A stretch of 64,000 nucleotides of DNA from Mangifera indica (GCF_011075055.1 NC_058155.1:2840001-2904000); one strand, 5' to 3'; positions 49,300 through 61,999 are shown, counted from the stretch's first letter. Program-made: numbers and translations. Notes: generated by a model from the letters alone, not told the origin.

Positions 49300-51684
49300 A
49301 TCTTGAGCCTTTACCTTTTCTGGATGAATGCTGTAAGGCAGAGCTCAGGACTGGTGCTGGGCTTTTACATTGACATGTCTTGGTTCCTTACAACGATTGT
49401 AAATCTTGGGTGTAACATTTTATCCTTGTGAAGGACATTGATTTCTATTAGAAGGGTGATCTGGACAAAGACTATCAAGAATCGGGGTAGAGGGTAGGAT
49501 AACTCTTTCTTCTAGTGCATGTAACCATTTTGATTGGTTTCTAAGAGGATTGACATGTTCCTGATATATTACATGGTAGAACTCGATACAGAAGAATGGA
49601 TGAACCTATGCATTGACATTTCTAAATCTTATGTGTCTTACAATAGCAATGATATGCTTGCACAGAATACGTGAAAGTTGAAACTTTCTACACATACAAG
49701 ACATTTCATTGAAGTCCACAATGCCCATATATCTATCAAAACCAACAACCTGATACCGAGTAGGCGTAATTGGCTAAACCTCCAAATGTGCAAACTTTGA
49801 CAGACAATGACTGATCTTCTCTTCGATCCAACGGATGACAAAGTTAGGGCATTCATCTGTAATTTGAAAAAATATTAACAACACGTATATTAATAACAAA
49901 CATGAGGAAAGAAATATATGCTCAAATATATAGTTATTAACAATTGGGTACGTACTTGTATGGTTTCTCTTCTTGTAAAACGATCATTGCATAGTACCAC
50001 AATGCACTCGAAGTGCATTGTGATAGGCAGACCCTGTGCATATCCAATAAGGGCATTAAATGACTCTATAATATTAGTTATCATGATGTTGTATCGATGC
50101 CCTAGAAAGTGTGCTCTGCTCTATAGCTCAAATCCGACCTCACGTAGATAAGCTCTAACTTGAAGGTTCATCGCATCAAGAGATCACATTATAGCCTCAA
50201 AATCTGCTTCTGTATATGATTTCGTAGCTTTCCAATATGCATCTACAACCTACAAGGTAATAAATAATATGAGAACTTTATAATCAAATTTATAAAATTT
50301 TTAAACAAAATAAAATTTTTATACTTGTTTAAACACGTTACCTTTGAGTCTTATTTGTATTTGCCCGCATGTTACACAAAAGATAATGACAACAACATCC
50401 ATGGTAGACATCTGAAAAGACTTCAGCCATTGTAGAGTATATAACACGATGCCAATAAGAGATTATCGCCAACTTAGAGAGGTCATAGATGTATTCTTTA
50501 ATCTTCCTCAGAAACCAACACCACGTGTCGTGTTTTTCTTTTTTATTGACACTAAATCCAATGAGGTATATCTGGTTATTACCATCAAGGCCTACCACAA
50601 GGAACAAATGACCTAGATATCGACTTTTAAGGAAAACAACGTTAATGTGAATAACAGGTTGAAGATATTCTCTAAATGTACGAATGGAACATCCTAATGC
50701 CATTAAAAAATACTTAAATCGATGGTCATCATCTGTTTCAATAGCGGTAACGATTCTCGGATTAGTATATTGTAGATTATAACAATAATCTGGTAAGAGC
50801 ATAGATAATTTTTCCAATGAGCCCCTTAATGAATTTAAAGCTCAATTTCTTGTTTGCCAAGCCAGTGAATATGAAATGTCAATTTTATATCAGTCGACGA
50901 TGTCCACAATTATTTCTTTAAGTCGATAAATTTGATCAATCAATACAAACTTTAACTGCATTAATTGACCTAAAGCTTGGGCCCCAGTTTTTCTGTTATG
51001 TGGCATTATTTGATCAACTGAACATGTGTGAGTTGGATTCATTTGGTTGATTTGAAACACTTCACTGACTTTGGATTTGGTTGCATGTATATACCACTGA
51101 CAGTTTTCAGCCTTGCACTTAATATCCCATCACCCTCTGTCAGAGTTCTTAACCTTGTATTGAAATCCTGTCAGTGAGGCAAATTGCTTCACAACATCTT
51201 TTAATTGTTCTTTATTATGGAAAATATCACCAAACTTTATAGCATTCTCCTTTCGGATTGATCTTATACCACCTGATGAAGTTGATGGTTATGGAGAAAA
51301 ATCAAGAAGCCACCTAAACAGATCAGTGGGGACATTGTCAAAAAATGGCCTAGAATAATTTCCACCACCCAAAATAGGATCTTTAAGCTGTAAATTGTTC
51401 ATACCCTCGGTAACAGGTGGCTTATACTTGGGCTCTGCATCTTAAAAAGGAATATCAGTCGTGTCATTTCCATCAAAATCACCCTAGTTGGGAATCCTAT
51501 CTTTTTCTCTGTAAGCCCATGAGTTTGTAATGTACAATACGCCATTACTGAAATCAATCAAGTTTTTCAAATCACGTTCTTTTTTCACTTCACTAATTTC
51601 TTCTTCTTCTTCTTTCTCATGTCCTTCAATCGAAGTACATGTAACAAAAACATGAATCAATTCCTGTAAGTATTGAGACATATC
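49300..51684 (-). pseudogene. Mutator-like transposase (element 3), nearly full-length but broken
   Basis: Read from 51684 downwards: an acidic N-terminal region (MSQYLQELIHVFVTC...), VLYITNSWAYREKDRIPN, a C2HC-like DNA-binding patch (WDIKCKAENCQWYIHATKSK ... PTHTC), KTGAQALGQLMQ, then a 159-codon frame (50817-50338) with the MULE core YFLMALGCSIRTFREYLQPV and GLDGNNQIYLIGFS. An intron-like gap (about 50250-50341) separates it from YWKATKSYTEADFEAIM, MITNIIESFNALIGYAQGLP and a SWIM zinc finger, CMCRKFQLSRILCKH (near 49660). A Cys/His knuckle-like patch follows. The first catalytic Asp position reads HINVVFLK (Asn) and the second SYWHR (Tyr), and several in-frame stops occur, so the protein would be inactive. 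Confidence 0.88.
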
Positions 51685-51799
51685 AATAAGACCTAGGAGA
51701 ACTCATCATTTTGGATTTGTACAGGGCAGTCGAACTCAATTTTTCTTGGCTTCATTGATAGTCGACGGTAGTTTTTCATTGAATCAAGACCGCAAGAAT

Positions 51800-52910
51800 C
51801 CTTGTATGTTATCTTATATTAAAATGCATTTATTTATGTTATCTTATATTAAAACCCCTTATAATTATCTAACATTTTATTTAACACCCTTGTATGTTAT
51901 CTTATATCAAAATGCATCTATCTATTCTTAACATTTCATTTAAAATGTTCTTACAATGTTTAATATCAAAATACCCTCCATATTTTTTAAACATTTCATT
52001 TACCCCCATAATTATCTAACCTTTAATTTTACACCTTTGTATGTTGTTTTGTATGAAAATGCATCTATCTATTGTTAATATATCATTTAAAACCATTACA
52101 CAATGCTTAATATCAAAATACTCTAATATTTTTTTAACATTTCTTCTCCTATAATTATCTAACATTTCATTTAACACCCTTGTATGTTGTCTTGTATTAT
52201 AATGCGTCTATCTATTTTTAACATGTTATTTAAATCTTTCATACATTGTGTAATATTAATATATCCTCATATTTTTGTAATATTTTTTTAGCCCCTTATA
52301 CTTTCTAACCTTTCATTTAATAACCTCGTATGTTGTTATATATTAAAATATATTTATCTATTCTTAATATGTTATTTAAATATTTCATATATTATGTATT
52401 ATCAAAGTACCCCCCATATTTTTTCTAACATTTTTTTAACCTCTATAATTATCCAACCTTTCATTTAATACCCTTATATGTTGTCTTGTATCGAAATACA
52501 TCTATCTATTCTTAATATGTTATTTAAATCCTTTATATATTATGTAATATCAAAATACCCCCATATTTTTCTAACTTTTATTTTACCCCCTAAAATTAGC
52601 CAACATTTTATTTAACACCTTTGTATGTTTTCTCATATCAAAATGCATCTATCTATTCCTAACATTTCATTTATAATGTTCTTACAATGTTTAATATCAA
52701 AATACCCCTCATATATTTATAACATTTTTTTCACCCCCCATAATTATCTAACACTTCATTTAACACTCTTGTATGTTGTTTTATATCAAAACATACCTAT
52801 CTATTCTTAACATGTTAGTTAAATCCTTTATATATTGTATAATATCAAAATGCCTTAATATTTTTTTAACATTTTATTTAACCCCTAAATTATTATCTAA
52901 TATTCAAATA
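51800..52910 (-). repeat. 147-bp tandem array, about 7.5 copies
   Basis: The anchor cctTGTATGTT recurs near 51890, 52037, 52190, 52327, 52474, 52621 and 52769, spacing 137-153 and mostly 147 bp. Each unit has two related halves with the word order aaaatg/caaaatacc, ctaacatttcatttaa. On the - strand the words match the 60-bp subrepeats of element 1. The array lies between the transposase start and the right end of element 3. Confidence 0.95.
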
Positions 52911-53230
52911 CTCTCTTTACATGACATACAAAATAGATTTAACAAATAAAATTAAGTTTTAAGTTAAGATTCATATAAATATTTTTTTTTCAAGAACTAA
53001 CTTTTTTCGATTCGAATTTAGAAATATGAACTTCTTCTTTTCGAACGAACCTGTAGTAATTGATATTGAGTAAAAATAAGAGTGAGTGTTTGAGTGATAT
53101 GAGAAGTGTGTGGAATAAGAGTGGGAGTAAAAGGGTTTATATAGATGTGGTAAAAAGTAATTTTAGTATTTTAAAAAAAGTTTAGAGCATTTTTGTTTAA
53201 TGAAAAGATAAAATGAGTAATAGTGTTGAC

Positions 53231-54387
53231 TTACATTATTTGATTTGATATAAAGTTATTGGTTTTTATCTACATTATTGGCCTAGTAATAGTGTTGTGG
53301 CAATATTTGCTTGATATTGTCCTGGCTGGCCACTTTGGCACTATTATTGACCATTTTGGAAAGAAATATTGGTATCAATTTATTGGTGTACGATGATCGG
53401 ATTTTTGGCCCCTCCTACTTGGCAAATGTGTTACCTAGTTTACTAATAAAGCCAAACTATATGTACTATAAGTTCTAAGTGGCAGCATTATTCACCATTG
53501 AAATGGCAATTCTATTTTCTTCAATTGGTTCCAAATGTACGAAAATTACATGAAATGATAAAAAATGTAACATGATTGATTTGCTTTGTTACCAAAAATA
53601 CTTGATCAGGTGGACTGTCTGAACATATTACGTGGCAAGCTGTGACAGGTCAAAAAATGGGCACTTGGCGATCTTTTGAGTCACCCCAATATCCCACTCA
53701 TAGGAAGAAGAGAGGATGTACCTAACTTTTTACTCTATAAAGTATGTAGACAATAATAAAATATTTATCATTAATTTTTTCTCTATGTTTATTTATGGAA
53801 ATTAAAATTCATCTATATATTGAAAATTTACTCTCTAAATTGAATTTGAAGATTTTAAAAAATAAAATTGGAGAATATTTTTCCTTTTCAAGGCCAAAAT
53901 GATGCTATTCCCAAATAATTGGGGGAAAATTGGAGTGTAAGTAAGAGCCAAATGGGCTTTGAGCAGTGGGCCCGAATATTGTCTCGGGGTCCAACACAAT
54001 GTTAGGTCATTACCTTTAGTTAAACTTTTGGGTGTAACGACAATTCTACGGCTTATTTTGTTCACGAGAGACTGATGTGCATACATGCATATTTCACGTC
54101 ACAATGGAATCAAATTATTAAGAGCACCTTGTTTTCAAAAAGAGGCTATTTTATTCGTGGCTTTTGCATACATAAATAGACAAATATATAAGATTGTAAA
54201 TTTTTTTTTTTTTAAAGTATCCTAGCTAAATATTAACACATAAATGTAAGTCGAACCCTTTTCTCAAAAATAGCAAAAAGGATTAATCTCATGAGTTTTC
54301 TCAACTTTTTATTTCAATCTCCTATTTTTACAGCATTACATTTCACTCCATCATTATTTTCAACCAATGCAGGATAATGCCATCAAT
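53231..54387. other. Intergenic DNA right of element 3
   Basis: No supported gene. Short GGC-containing words such as ggctggccactttggcac near 53325 stand out from the AT-rich background. The true right end of element 3 could lie in the first few hundred bases. Confidence 0.45.
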
Positions 54388-54805
54388 CACTACAAGAAAT
54401 TTTGTTTTTAGTGGCAAAATAAAATAATTTGACAAAATATATTTTGTCATTATAAGATAGTTTATTTTGACAAATGTTATATATTTATTATGACATTCAT
54501 TAGTATGATTATTTGGATTGTAATAAGCTGTGATGAATGTTTGTAATCAATAAAACTTATGTATATTTATTTTGAGTATATAAATAAGTACATATTTATA
54601 TATTTTATTATGTGATTAAATAATTTTAAATTAAGAATAAAATAATACACAATTATATGTTAATACACATAAGTATGTATTTATATATATATATATATAT
54701 ATATTTAAAATAGATACATATAATATTACTTTTTATAATCACATGTTGTCATAATAGTTTACTAGTGACAAAAATTGTTTGTCACAATAATTTTCTTTGT
54801 AGTTC
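54388..54805 (+). mobile_element. CACTA-type element, short
   Basis: It starts cactacaagaaattttg, the typical plant CACTA end. At 54790-54802 ttttctttgtagtt reads as an imperfect inverted copy (aactacaaagaaaa). Subterminal words (gacaaa, ttgtcat, tagtgrcaaaa) occur on both strands. No clean 3-bp target duplication was found, so the right limit could instead lie beyond the tandem array that follows. Confidence 0.55.
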
Positions 54806-54842
54806 TTTTGTGGAAAATTTTAGCACAAAAAAAAAAATGATA

Positions 54843-55765
54843 ATATGAAAAAAAATATGTCACCATAGAGTTATTATGACCTATTAATTGATCACAATTG
54901 TAAACTTGCCACCGTTACAATATTAATTACAATAACAACTTAGATAGTTATAGTATAATAGACATTGATTTAATCGTTTAAGTGAAAGTATACTGTGACA
55001 GGATAATTCATCATATAAAATTGTGAAAAAATAGTTAAAATGATAAAATTGATATTGTTATAATAAGACAAGTTTATATGCAAACGAGAGAAAATTTGAC
55101 ACCAAAATAAAATAAATAATGTGACGAATACCATTAACATATAATTATAATTACCAATAAATTGATGCAAATAATAAACTCGTCGCTATAATAATATTAT
55201 TGTGATAATAACTTTATATGGGCATAATATACTAAACAATAGATGAATCATTTAGGTACGATAAACAGTAATTTGATAAGATGATTCTTTATATTAAATT
55301 GCAATAATAAAATTAAAATAATAAAATAAATGTTATTATGATAAAACATGTGTATTTTCAAAGGAGAGAACGTTTAGCCGAAATAAATGATGTGATAAAA
55401 TGTTATCACTATAACATTATTATAGTGCATTAATTGATGATAATTGTAAACTTGTTATGATAAACAATAATTTGAATAGTTATAGTATGTTAAATAATAA
55501 TTAAACTATTTAAGTTGAAATATGTTACTATGCAATAATTTGTTATATTAATTCATAAAAATATAATTAAAATGATTAAACTGATGTTATTATAATAAAA
55601 CATAATTACATGCAAAAGAGAGAAATTTTTGCATCAAATAAAAATTATAATGTGAGAAAATTTATTCCAACGTATAGTCAGTAAATTGATGACAATTATA
55701 AACCCATTACTATAACAATATTTACTATGATCACAATTTTAGATAATCACGGTGTGTTAAAAAGA
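54843..55765. repeat. Diverged tandem array, four units of about 240-285 bp
   Basis: Units begin near 54884, 55156, 55440 and 55682 (ttaattgatnacaattg or variant). Each carries, in order, aacttgtt/ccattactataac, aataactt, tagttatagtatgttaa, ttaagt, a gataattc/gataatttg patch, ttattataataaaacat, caaangagagaa and aatgtgaca. The last unit is partial. The array lies directly after the CACTA-like end and contains gtgacgaa-like words, so it may be the internal repeat region of a CACTA element. Confidence 0.8.
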
Positions 55766-57875
55766 TCAAAGCTACGGTAGCAAACTATGCCCTTTTGGGC
55801 TGTGTCATTTTGCCGTCCGTTCAACTCAATTAACATGTCAATTTATAATGAAAAGGATGAAGAATTTTCTAATTCACTAAATTCTTTGCAGCTAATCGGC
55901 GGGCGCTGCCGGAATCATCTTCATCAAATTTTTACACTGCTTTACAATTGCCTTCGCTTAGCCATTAATTCAGAATCGAAATATTTAATTTGTAATTTTA
56001 GATAAATTTCCAGCTCAAAATAATATCATCAGAAGTTTCAGTTGAATATTGTTGTTTTATCGTAATAATAAATCACTGCATTTTCTTGATTACCAAAACA
56101 AGTTAGTTAAAGTAATAATCCCGTTTGTGAGAGCGATAAATTTTTAAGTATATATTTTAAATATATAAATTTATATATATTTATTTTAAATATAAAAATA
56201 AATACATATTTATATTTTAAATTAATTATATATATATATATATATTTATATGTACACCTTATCTCTCTAATTACAGTTCGCATCGATTAGAGAGGTTATG
56301 GCGCTGCTTTCTTTGGGTCATTTTGCAGCTGATATCATTTCATTTCTTTATATCTAATCTGACCTGTTTTATTTTCCCCGACCTGGTTTTGCATAAATAT
56401 TTAACCACATAATAATAGATGGATTTATGCCGATATCAATAACAGTTCTTCATTGATTTTATAGATATCCAATATTTTAGATGGGTTTATACTCCAAATA
56501 CTTAATTTAATTTAGTTTTCAAATATTTTTAATATTAACAATAATATATAATTATATGATTAAATATAATAAGAATATTTTATTGTACTTACAAAATTTT
56601 TCTCTATCTCCATAATTTTTTTCCTTTTACTCATTAAATTTTCCTCTTCAATTGTAATTGTTTTCCCATTTTACATTGAAGGTAGGTTTATTTTATTTAG
56701 ATAAATTTTGGAATTAGGATATTTTTGAAAAACGAAGTAATGTGAATTAAATTGTAATTTTTTTTCAATTTTACATAAATTTAATTAACACAATATATCT
56801 AAATATTCTAAAAAGGTGACAAAATATATTTATATTTTATATTTTGTCCAACAAGGTAACCTAAAATTTTATGAACTCTAGTATAAAATAAGAGTACAAA
56901 ACATATACTATTAAGTCTTTTTTGTTTTTTTTGAGAGGCGTTGGGAAAACGTAAAACGGCATGTAGATATTTATTTATGTAATAGTAACGACGAAAGAAG
57001 TCATTTTCACAAGTTGACTGCATTTATATTGGGACAAGAGTTGTCTCCCACCAATGTTTCGTTGAACTAATAAATTTTCGCGTACAAGTTTTAAAAAACT
57101 AAATTTTTATCTATCATTCACATCCGTAACAGAGAATTGTTAAGCAAAAAGTTAATAATGTTATTTTTCATACATGTATCTATATTTGACATGTTAATAA
57201 CAATTTTCAAAACATTTTTGAAAATTCAAAAAAGTTTAAAGTGTTTTAAAAAATTTAAGATTTCAATATATATCATTAATAGTTTCAAAAATGATTTTTG
57301 CATGCCCAAAGAATTGAACAAAATACTATATTTTAATGTTAGGTAGTGTTTTAATATTTTTAAGAGTTTAAGTGATAAATTTTATACATATATTGGTAAT
57401 TTGAATTAGATATTAAATGGGTGTTTGACTTTTGATAATTAAAATTATTTTATCAATATATTTTTTATTATTTACATTATTTTATTTAGTTACTCAGTAA
57501 TAAAAGATTTTAATAATAATTTATTATTATAATAATATGACATATAATATATGAGATAATATGATTACCATTTCTAGCTCAGGTATTAAAATATTATTGA
57601 TGTAATTTTGATTCTTTTATAAGTCTATCCTTATTTATTAAATTTTTTAGAACTAAGATACTCTCGCTTTCAATTAATATAACAATTATAGAATAATTAT
57701 GGATAAAGACATTTAAGTAAAATAATAATTTAGTATTTTTTTATTTTATCAAATCAAACACAATAATTATTTATACCTACTCATTTTTATTAAATATAAT
57801 AATAATTTATTACTAGTGCTATTTATACAAATAATTTGAAAAACTTTATATAGTCATCATATAATTAGATAGTTT
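55766..57875. other. AT-rich intergenic DNA
   Basis: A short, less AT-rich patch at about 55785-55990 has an open frame without recognisable domain. The remainder includes TATA-type runs (56140-56260). No RNA gene or bordered repeat was recognised. Confidence 0.5.
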
Positions 57876-58193
57876 TGAATTAGAATAAAACAATATTTAA
57901 TCACATAGTGACATGTTATTATTTATGCACAAAGTTAGCACATTGCTTGTGCACATAGTTTTATTGATAATTTATATCAAATAATCTTCGAGATAATTTA
58001 TTTTTGTGATAATTTTTCATATTTGGTAATAATTAAATTAGAGATAAAACAATACTCAATCACATAGTAATATATTATTATTTGTGCATAAAGTTAACAC
58101 ATCGTTTGTGTACATAATTTTATTAATAATTTATATCTAATAATTTTTAAGATAATTTATTTTTGTGATAATTTTTTATTTTTGGCAATCAAA
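57876..58193. repeat. 159-bp tandem duplication
   Basis: Two copies (about 57877-58033 and 58034-58193), 159 bp apart, share ataaaacaatanttaatcac, gttattattt, aaagttarcacat, gtacataRttttatt and gataatttatttttgtgat. AT-rich and noncoding. Confidence 0.85.
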
Positions 58194-60805
58194 GATTATT
58201 TGAAGCAAACACATCTAAATGTTAATGATAGTTTCATAATTTCAACAAAAGGTTAAAACAATTATTTTCAAGAAAACCAAATAAAATTTACTAAATGAGT
58301 GACTGAGAGGGAGGAATTTGGTTTTTTTTGAAACTTAAAGGTTACAAGTGTTTTTTTATCAGACCTTGTGTGGGAATATGAATTTCACCTATATAATTGC
58401 AGTACATCGGCTGCTGAGCCATGCAACTCTAAATAATTGAAGAGGGGGAAAAAAGCTGCATGGCTTCTCAGTCATAATTACAAATTATTTGTAAATAATG
58501 GAATGACCATTTTTCACCAAAATATTTATTTATTTTTTTAAATTAAAATGATCAAACAATTACTTACTTCGGTTGCGTGGCACGTTGCATTTGTTGGCAT
58601 GAAATAACCTTACAAAAAAGCTGAAAGCTAATTAATCTTCATTAATTTGGGCCTCGGTCTAGCTGGCCTTGTATTACATGAATGAAACTGTAATTGCTAA
58701 ATTACAAAATTCACAATGCTAGACTTTCACTTAATTATTCATTTAGCTTGATTTATATTATTCTTAACATTTTCTCTTCATATTATCAACTTGATAAATA
58801 GATGAAAAATAAGTTAATTATTTTTATGAATAAAATTTAAATAAGTATTAAATTTATAACTATATATATAAATTTATTGTCATTCTCTCTTTTAAAAACA
58901 AGTTCAAATCAAGTGTTGTGAATTAGCTCATAGTTTGCAAAAATCCTATTCAAGTAATAAATGTCACGACCAGTGACACTAGGCAGTTTCTATTCTATAT
59001 TTTGCAAAGAGAAAAAAAATCTTTCTAAATTGAGATTAAAACTAAGATTCTTCTCGAAAATAGAAATTATTCAATATTATTTGTTATACGTCATTCTAAC
59101 ACTCATCCAACAAGAAATCCTTTCAGAATAGAATACCACAAATGGATGCAAGATTCATTGTTATATAAATCTAAGTTATGAATATAATTTATGATTATCT
59201 AAATCTTGCCAAATTTGAATATATTTTTTCTTGTATAGATTTCATTTAAAAGGGAAGAAAAAATGAGAAAAAAAAAGAGGAGGTACATGCACCGCACAAC
59301 TAAGCACCACTAAGTCATTATTCTCTTATAATACATTTATAGCACTAATGATATCATGAATGTAGACATTCTTATTACTTGGTCAAAAGTTATAAAAAAT
59401 CTTGTGTATAATTTATTCTTTTGTTTCTTTTTATTTACTTTGATATATATAGTAATTGGCTAACTCGAAAACTCACAAATTCTAATCATAGTTGATCTTG
59501 TGTAATGCTCTGAATTATGTATATTAGTTAATATCGAGAAATCGCATCAACACCGAAATTCACTTAAGCCAGGCAAACCACATAGTTTTAAAAATAAGTG
59601 GATGGTGAACCATGTTGGTCTTTTAGTCAAACTATAGTTATGACAATTAAAAGGGTTCTGGTTAATTTTCCCTATACTTATTGCAATCATAAAGAACGGT
59701 CCGCCATGCTAAACGTAACAGGAATCTGCAGCAAATTAATAGCACAACAATTTTTTTTTTTGTCTTTCTAGAAAAGGAGAGTTTCCATGAAGTGGTACTA
59801 CAGCCGATCAGGTACTGTATCCTTCGTTTTCCAATATTTGTCAACATCAACATCAAACCCGTCATTCTCATTTAAACAAATATCAACCCAGATATTATTA
59901 AAACGAGCCAGCTGCGAATGGTGGGTTCATATGTCATAGCTTGCAAAGAAAGCGACTGTGATGATAATTGTAAGTTTACTTTGCATATTTCATAACTTTT
60001 TTTTTTAACATATATTATGTTAATATATCTAATTGTTTTTTACTTGAATCACTGCAGAATTGCTCCTTGATGGTCTTGTAAAACCTCAATATATGCTCCA
60101 AAAACATGAGCTTTGAGCGGGAAAGTGTGGCTCTTCCATGGCAGTTGATGTGGAAGGAAATTTTTCACAAGCTTGTTGCCAATAAGCAAGATTTCAATCA
60201 TATTTATGAAGGAGCTGCTAAATTAAAATCAAGGGGCTATCAGAGCATCTGCAGAAAGTTCAAATTCAAGCGGTGGAAAAGTGGGCCGTATTGCACTTCA
60301 TTGTGTTATCACGAATTTCCTCCTCTCAACCCACCTGCATGTTTTGCAACTGATCACATCACTGCAGATCTTAGCAACCCATCTCTCATATCCAATGGCA
60401 CGAGTTTCTCGATCAAATGATAATTTAACATGGTATCAGGGCAAAATCTCGAAATCATTTTGCTGTTTTGTATTGGTGCTCTCTCGTGATCTTCTGTCAA
60501 TTTTAGTTTGCTGTTAATGATTATTATAATCTTGTGTCTTGCTATATATGCAAACTTTTTGAATGGAGCTAGCAAAGTTTTTAAGCAACCTTAAAAAGTC
60601 TGTAAACGCTAATTTCCTCTTTTAGTGAATAAACCTGAGTAGTTTCTTCAACTAGTGTGCTCTAGCTTGTTAATTGTATTCATTTTATAGATGCTTATTA
60701 TAGCTAGCAATTACACCTTGTTGTTTCCGTTGTAACAAAATTTGAAGAAATTGCCGCATTTACTTGGTTTGAAATTGTTGAAAGACAATTTGGTTAATTT
60801 CGTTA
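58194..60805. other. Intergenic DNA with a coding-like fragment near 60058-60420
   Basis: Most is AT-rich and unremarkable. From about 59760 to 60420 base composition is less AT-rich. An acceptor-like ctgcag at 60052-60057 precedes ELLLDGLVKPQYMLQKHEL, while another frame gives an open stretch from ATG 60106 to 60420 (104 codons). I recognise no family in any frame. It may be a decayed gene or a gene fragment carried by a transposon. Confidence 0.35.
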
Positions 60806-61423
60806 GGCCAAAAGACTTATTCCCACCCAAGGTTTGGCCCATTATCAAACTTCTACCCGTTAAATTTTAAAAATCCAAATACATACCCAATTCTCTGTTA
60901 AGACTAAAGATAAAAACATTATTTTACCAGTAATATTAAAAAAATATAATTTTATCTAATTTCCCCATAAATTTTAAAAAATGACAATTTCATCTTAGCC
61001 TCAACTTTTTGAATTTTGAAAAGTGACTTCCCCCTTCCCCTCGACATCCATAGGGTTTTTTTCTTCTATCCATCTCCAGTGATAGTGACTTCCTCTTCCA
61101 CCCTTGTTCCTTCTCTTTGGCTTTCTCGTACTGTCGTTAGAGATAGTGGTTGGAAAGGGAAGAAAAAAACCCTAAAGATGTAGGAGGGGGGAGAAATCAC
61201 TTTTCAAAACTGAAAAAATTGAGGTTAGAGTGAATCTGTCAGTTTACAAAGCTTGAGGAAAAATAAGATAAAATTATAATTTTTCTAATATTACTGGTGA
61301 AATGATAACTTTATAAAGAATCTTAATAAAAGTTGGATAATGGGTGAATATTTGGATTTTTAAAACTTAGTAGGCTAGAATTTGATAATAGACCAAACCT
61401 TGGGTTGAATAACTCTTTTGGCC
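60806..61423. mobile_element. Mutator-type inverted-repeat element (618 bp) with 9-bp target duplication
   Basis: It starts ggccaaaagacttattccc and its right end reverse-complements to ggccaaaagagttattcaac; similarity continues inward for roughly 200 bp, so it is a long inverted repeat around a small centre. Flanks are atttcgtta (60797-60805) and acttcgtta (61424-61432), 8 of 9 identical, the 9-bp duplication of Mutator elements. It encodes no protein. A partial relative is at 19095-19332. A transcript through it could fold into a hairpin. Confidence 0.9.
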
Positions 61424-61999
61424 ACTTCGTTATTAGGCTTCCATTTAGCTGACAAATCTCCATAACTTTGCCATTGCACAAATTTTGTTATTCCACTTAA
61501 AAGTAGTATTGTGGTATAATGAAGTTTATCTCATAAGGGTTATTTATATATATTGGGTTAAAGTTATGAAACTATTTGAAAGTTCTTCATTTAATCTAAA
61601 TAAAATGGTTGAAATGTTACTACCATAAGCAGAATGCCATATTTCATCTGTTGCATAACCTAATCATTCTAGAGCAACTAGAAATAGATTGTTTAATAAG
61701 AAAGAATTCAATTCAAATGAGGACTACCTTTCCATAAGATAGTCATGTTTATCAGTTTTATGAGTATTCATGGTCTCGAGAGATCACTAACTTACTAAGT
61801 GTTTTCACTCATACGTTTCTTTTTGTTGTTTTAAAGGTGTGTAGCGAGACATGTAAGAGAGTCAATGGTCTAGCAAGCAATTGCGTGAGGATGCGGGACA
61901 TATTTATCATTTTCATATTTCTTTTCATTAATGTACTTTTATACATTTCAGTTACAATTTATGAGTTATTACACACATTCATTACTTATATTAAGTATC
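61424..61999. other. Intergenic DNA, possibly including LTR sequence at its right side
   Basis: No supported gene. The later part may be the beginning of the LTR that seems to end near 62176. Confidence 0.4.

Larger units (their letters stand above)
43180..53230. mobile_element. Mutator-like element 3 with Ulp1-like gene (about 10 kb, nearly complete)
   Basis: Two convergent decayed genes, a DUF1985/Ulp1-type gene (+, 45119-48790) and a transposase (-, 51684-49300), share a short spacer. Outside each lies a tandem array (118 bp at 44215-44970; 147 bp at 51800-52910), then a leader with matching words at both ends: gttaaacaaaaatgcccc (43301-43320) on the left and, on the - strand, attaaacaaaaatgctctaa (about 53203-53184) on the right, with TATA-like sequences inside. 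This fits Mutator-like elements that carry ULP-like genes (Kaonashi type), some of which lack long terminal inverted repeats. I could not fix exact ends or a 9-bp target duplication. Both genes carry stops, so the copy is dead. Confidence 0.75.

Noticed and set aside
58411..58471. Hairpin with agccatgca / tgcatggct arms, considered as a microRNA precursor
   Set aside because: Only 9 paired bases are continuous, mismatches follow, and no known plant microRNA sequence is recognised.
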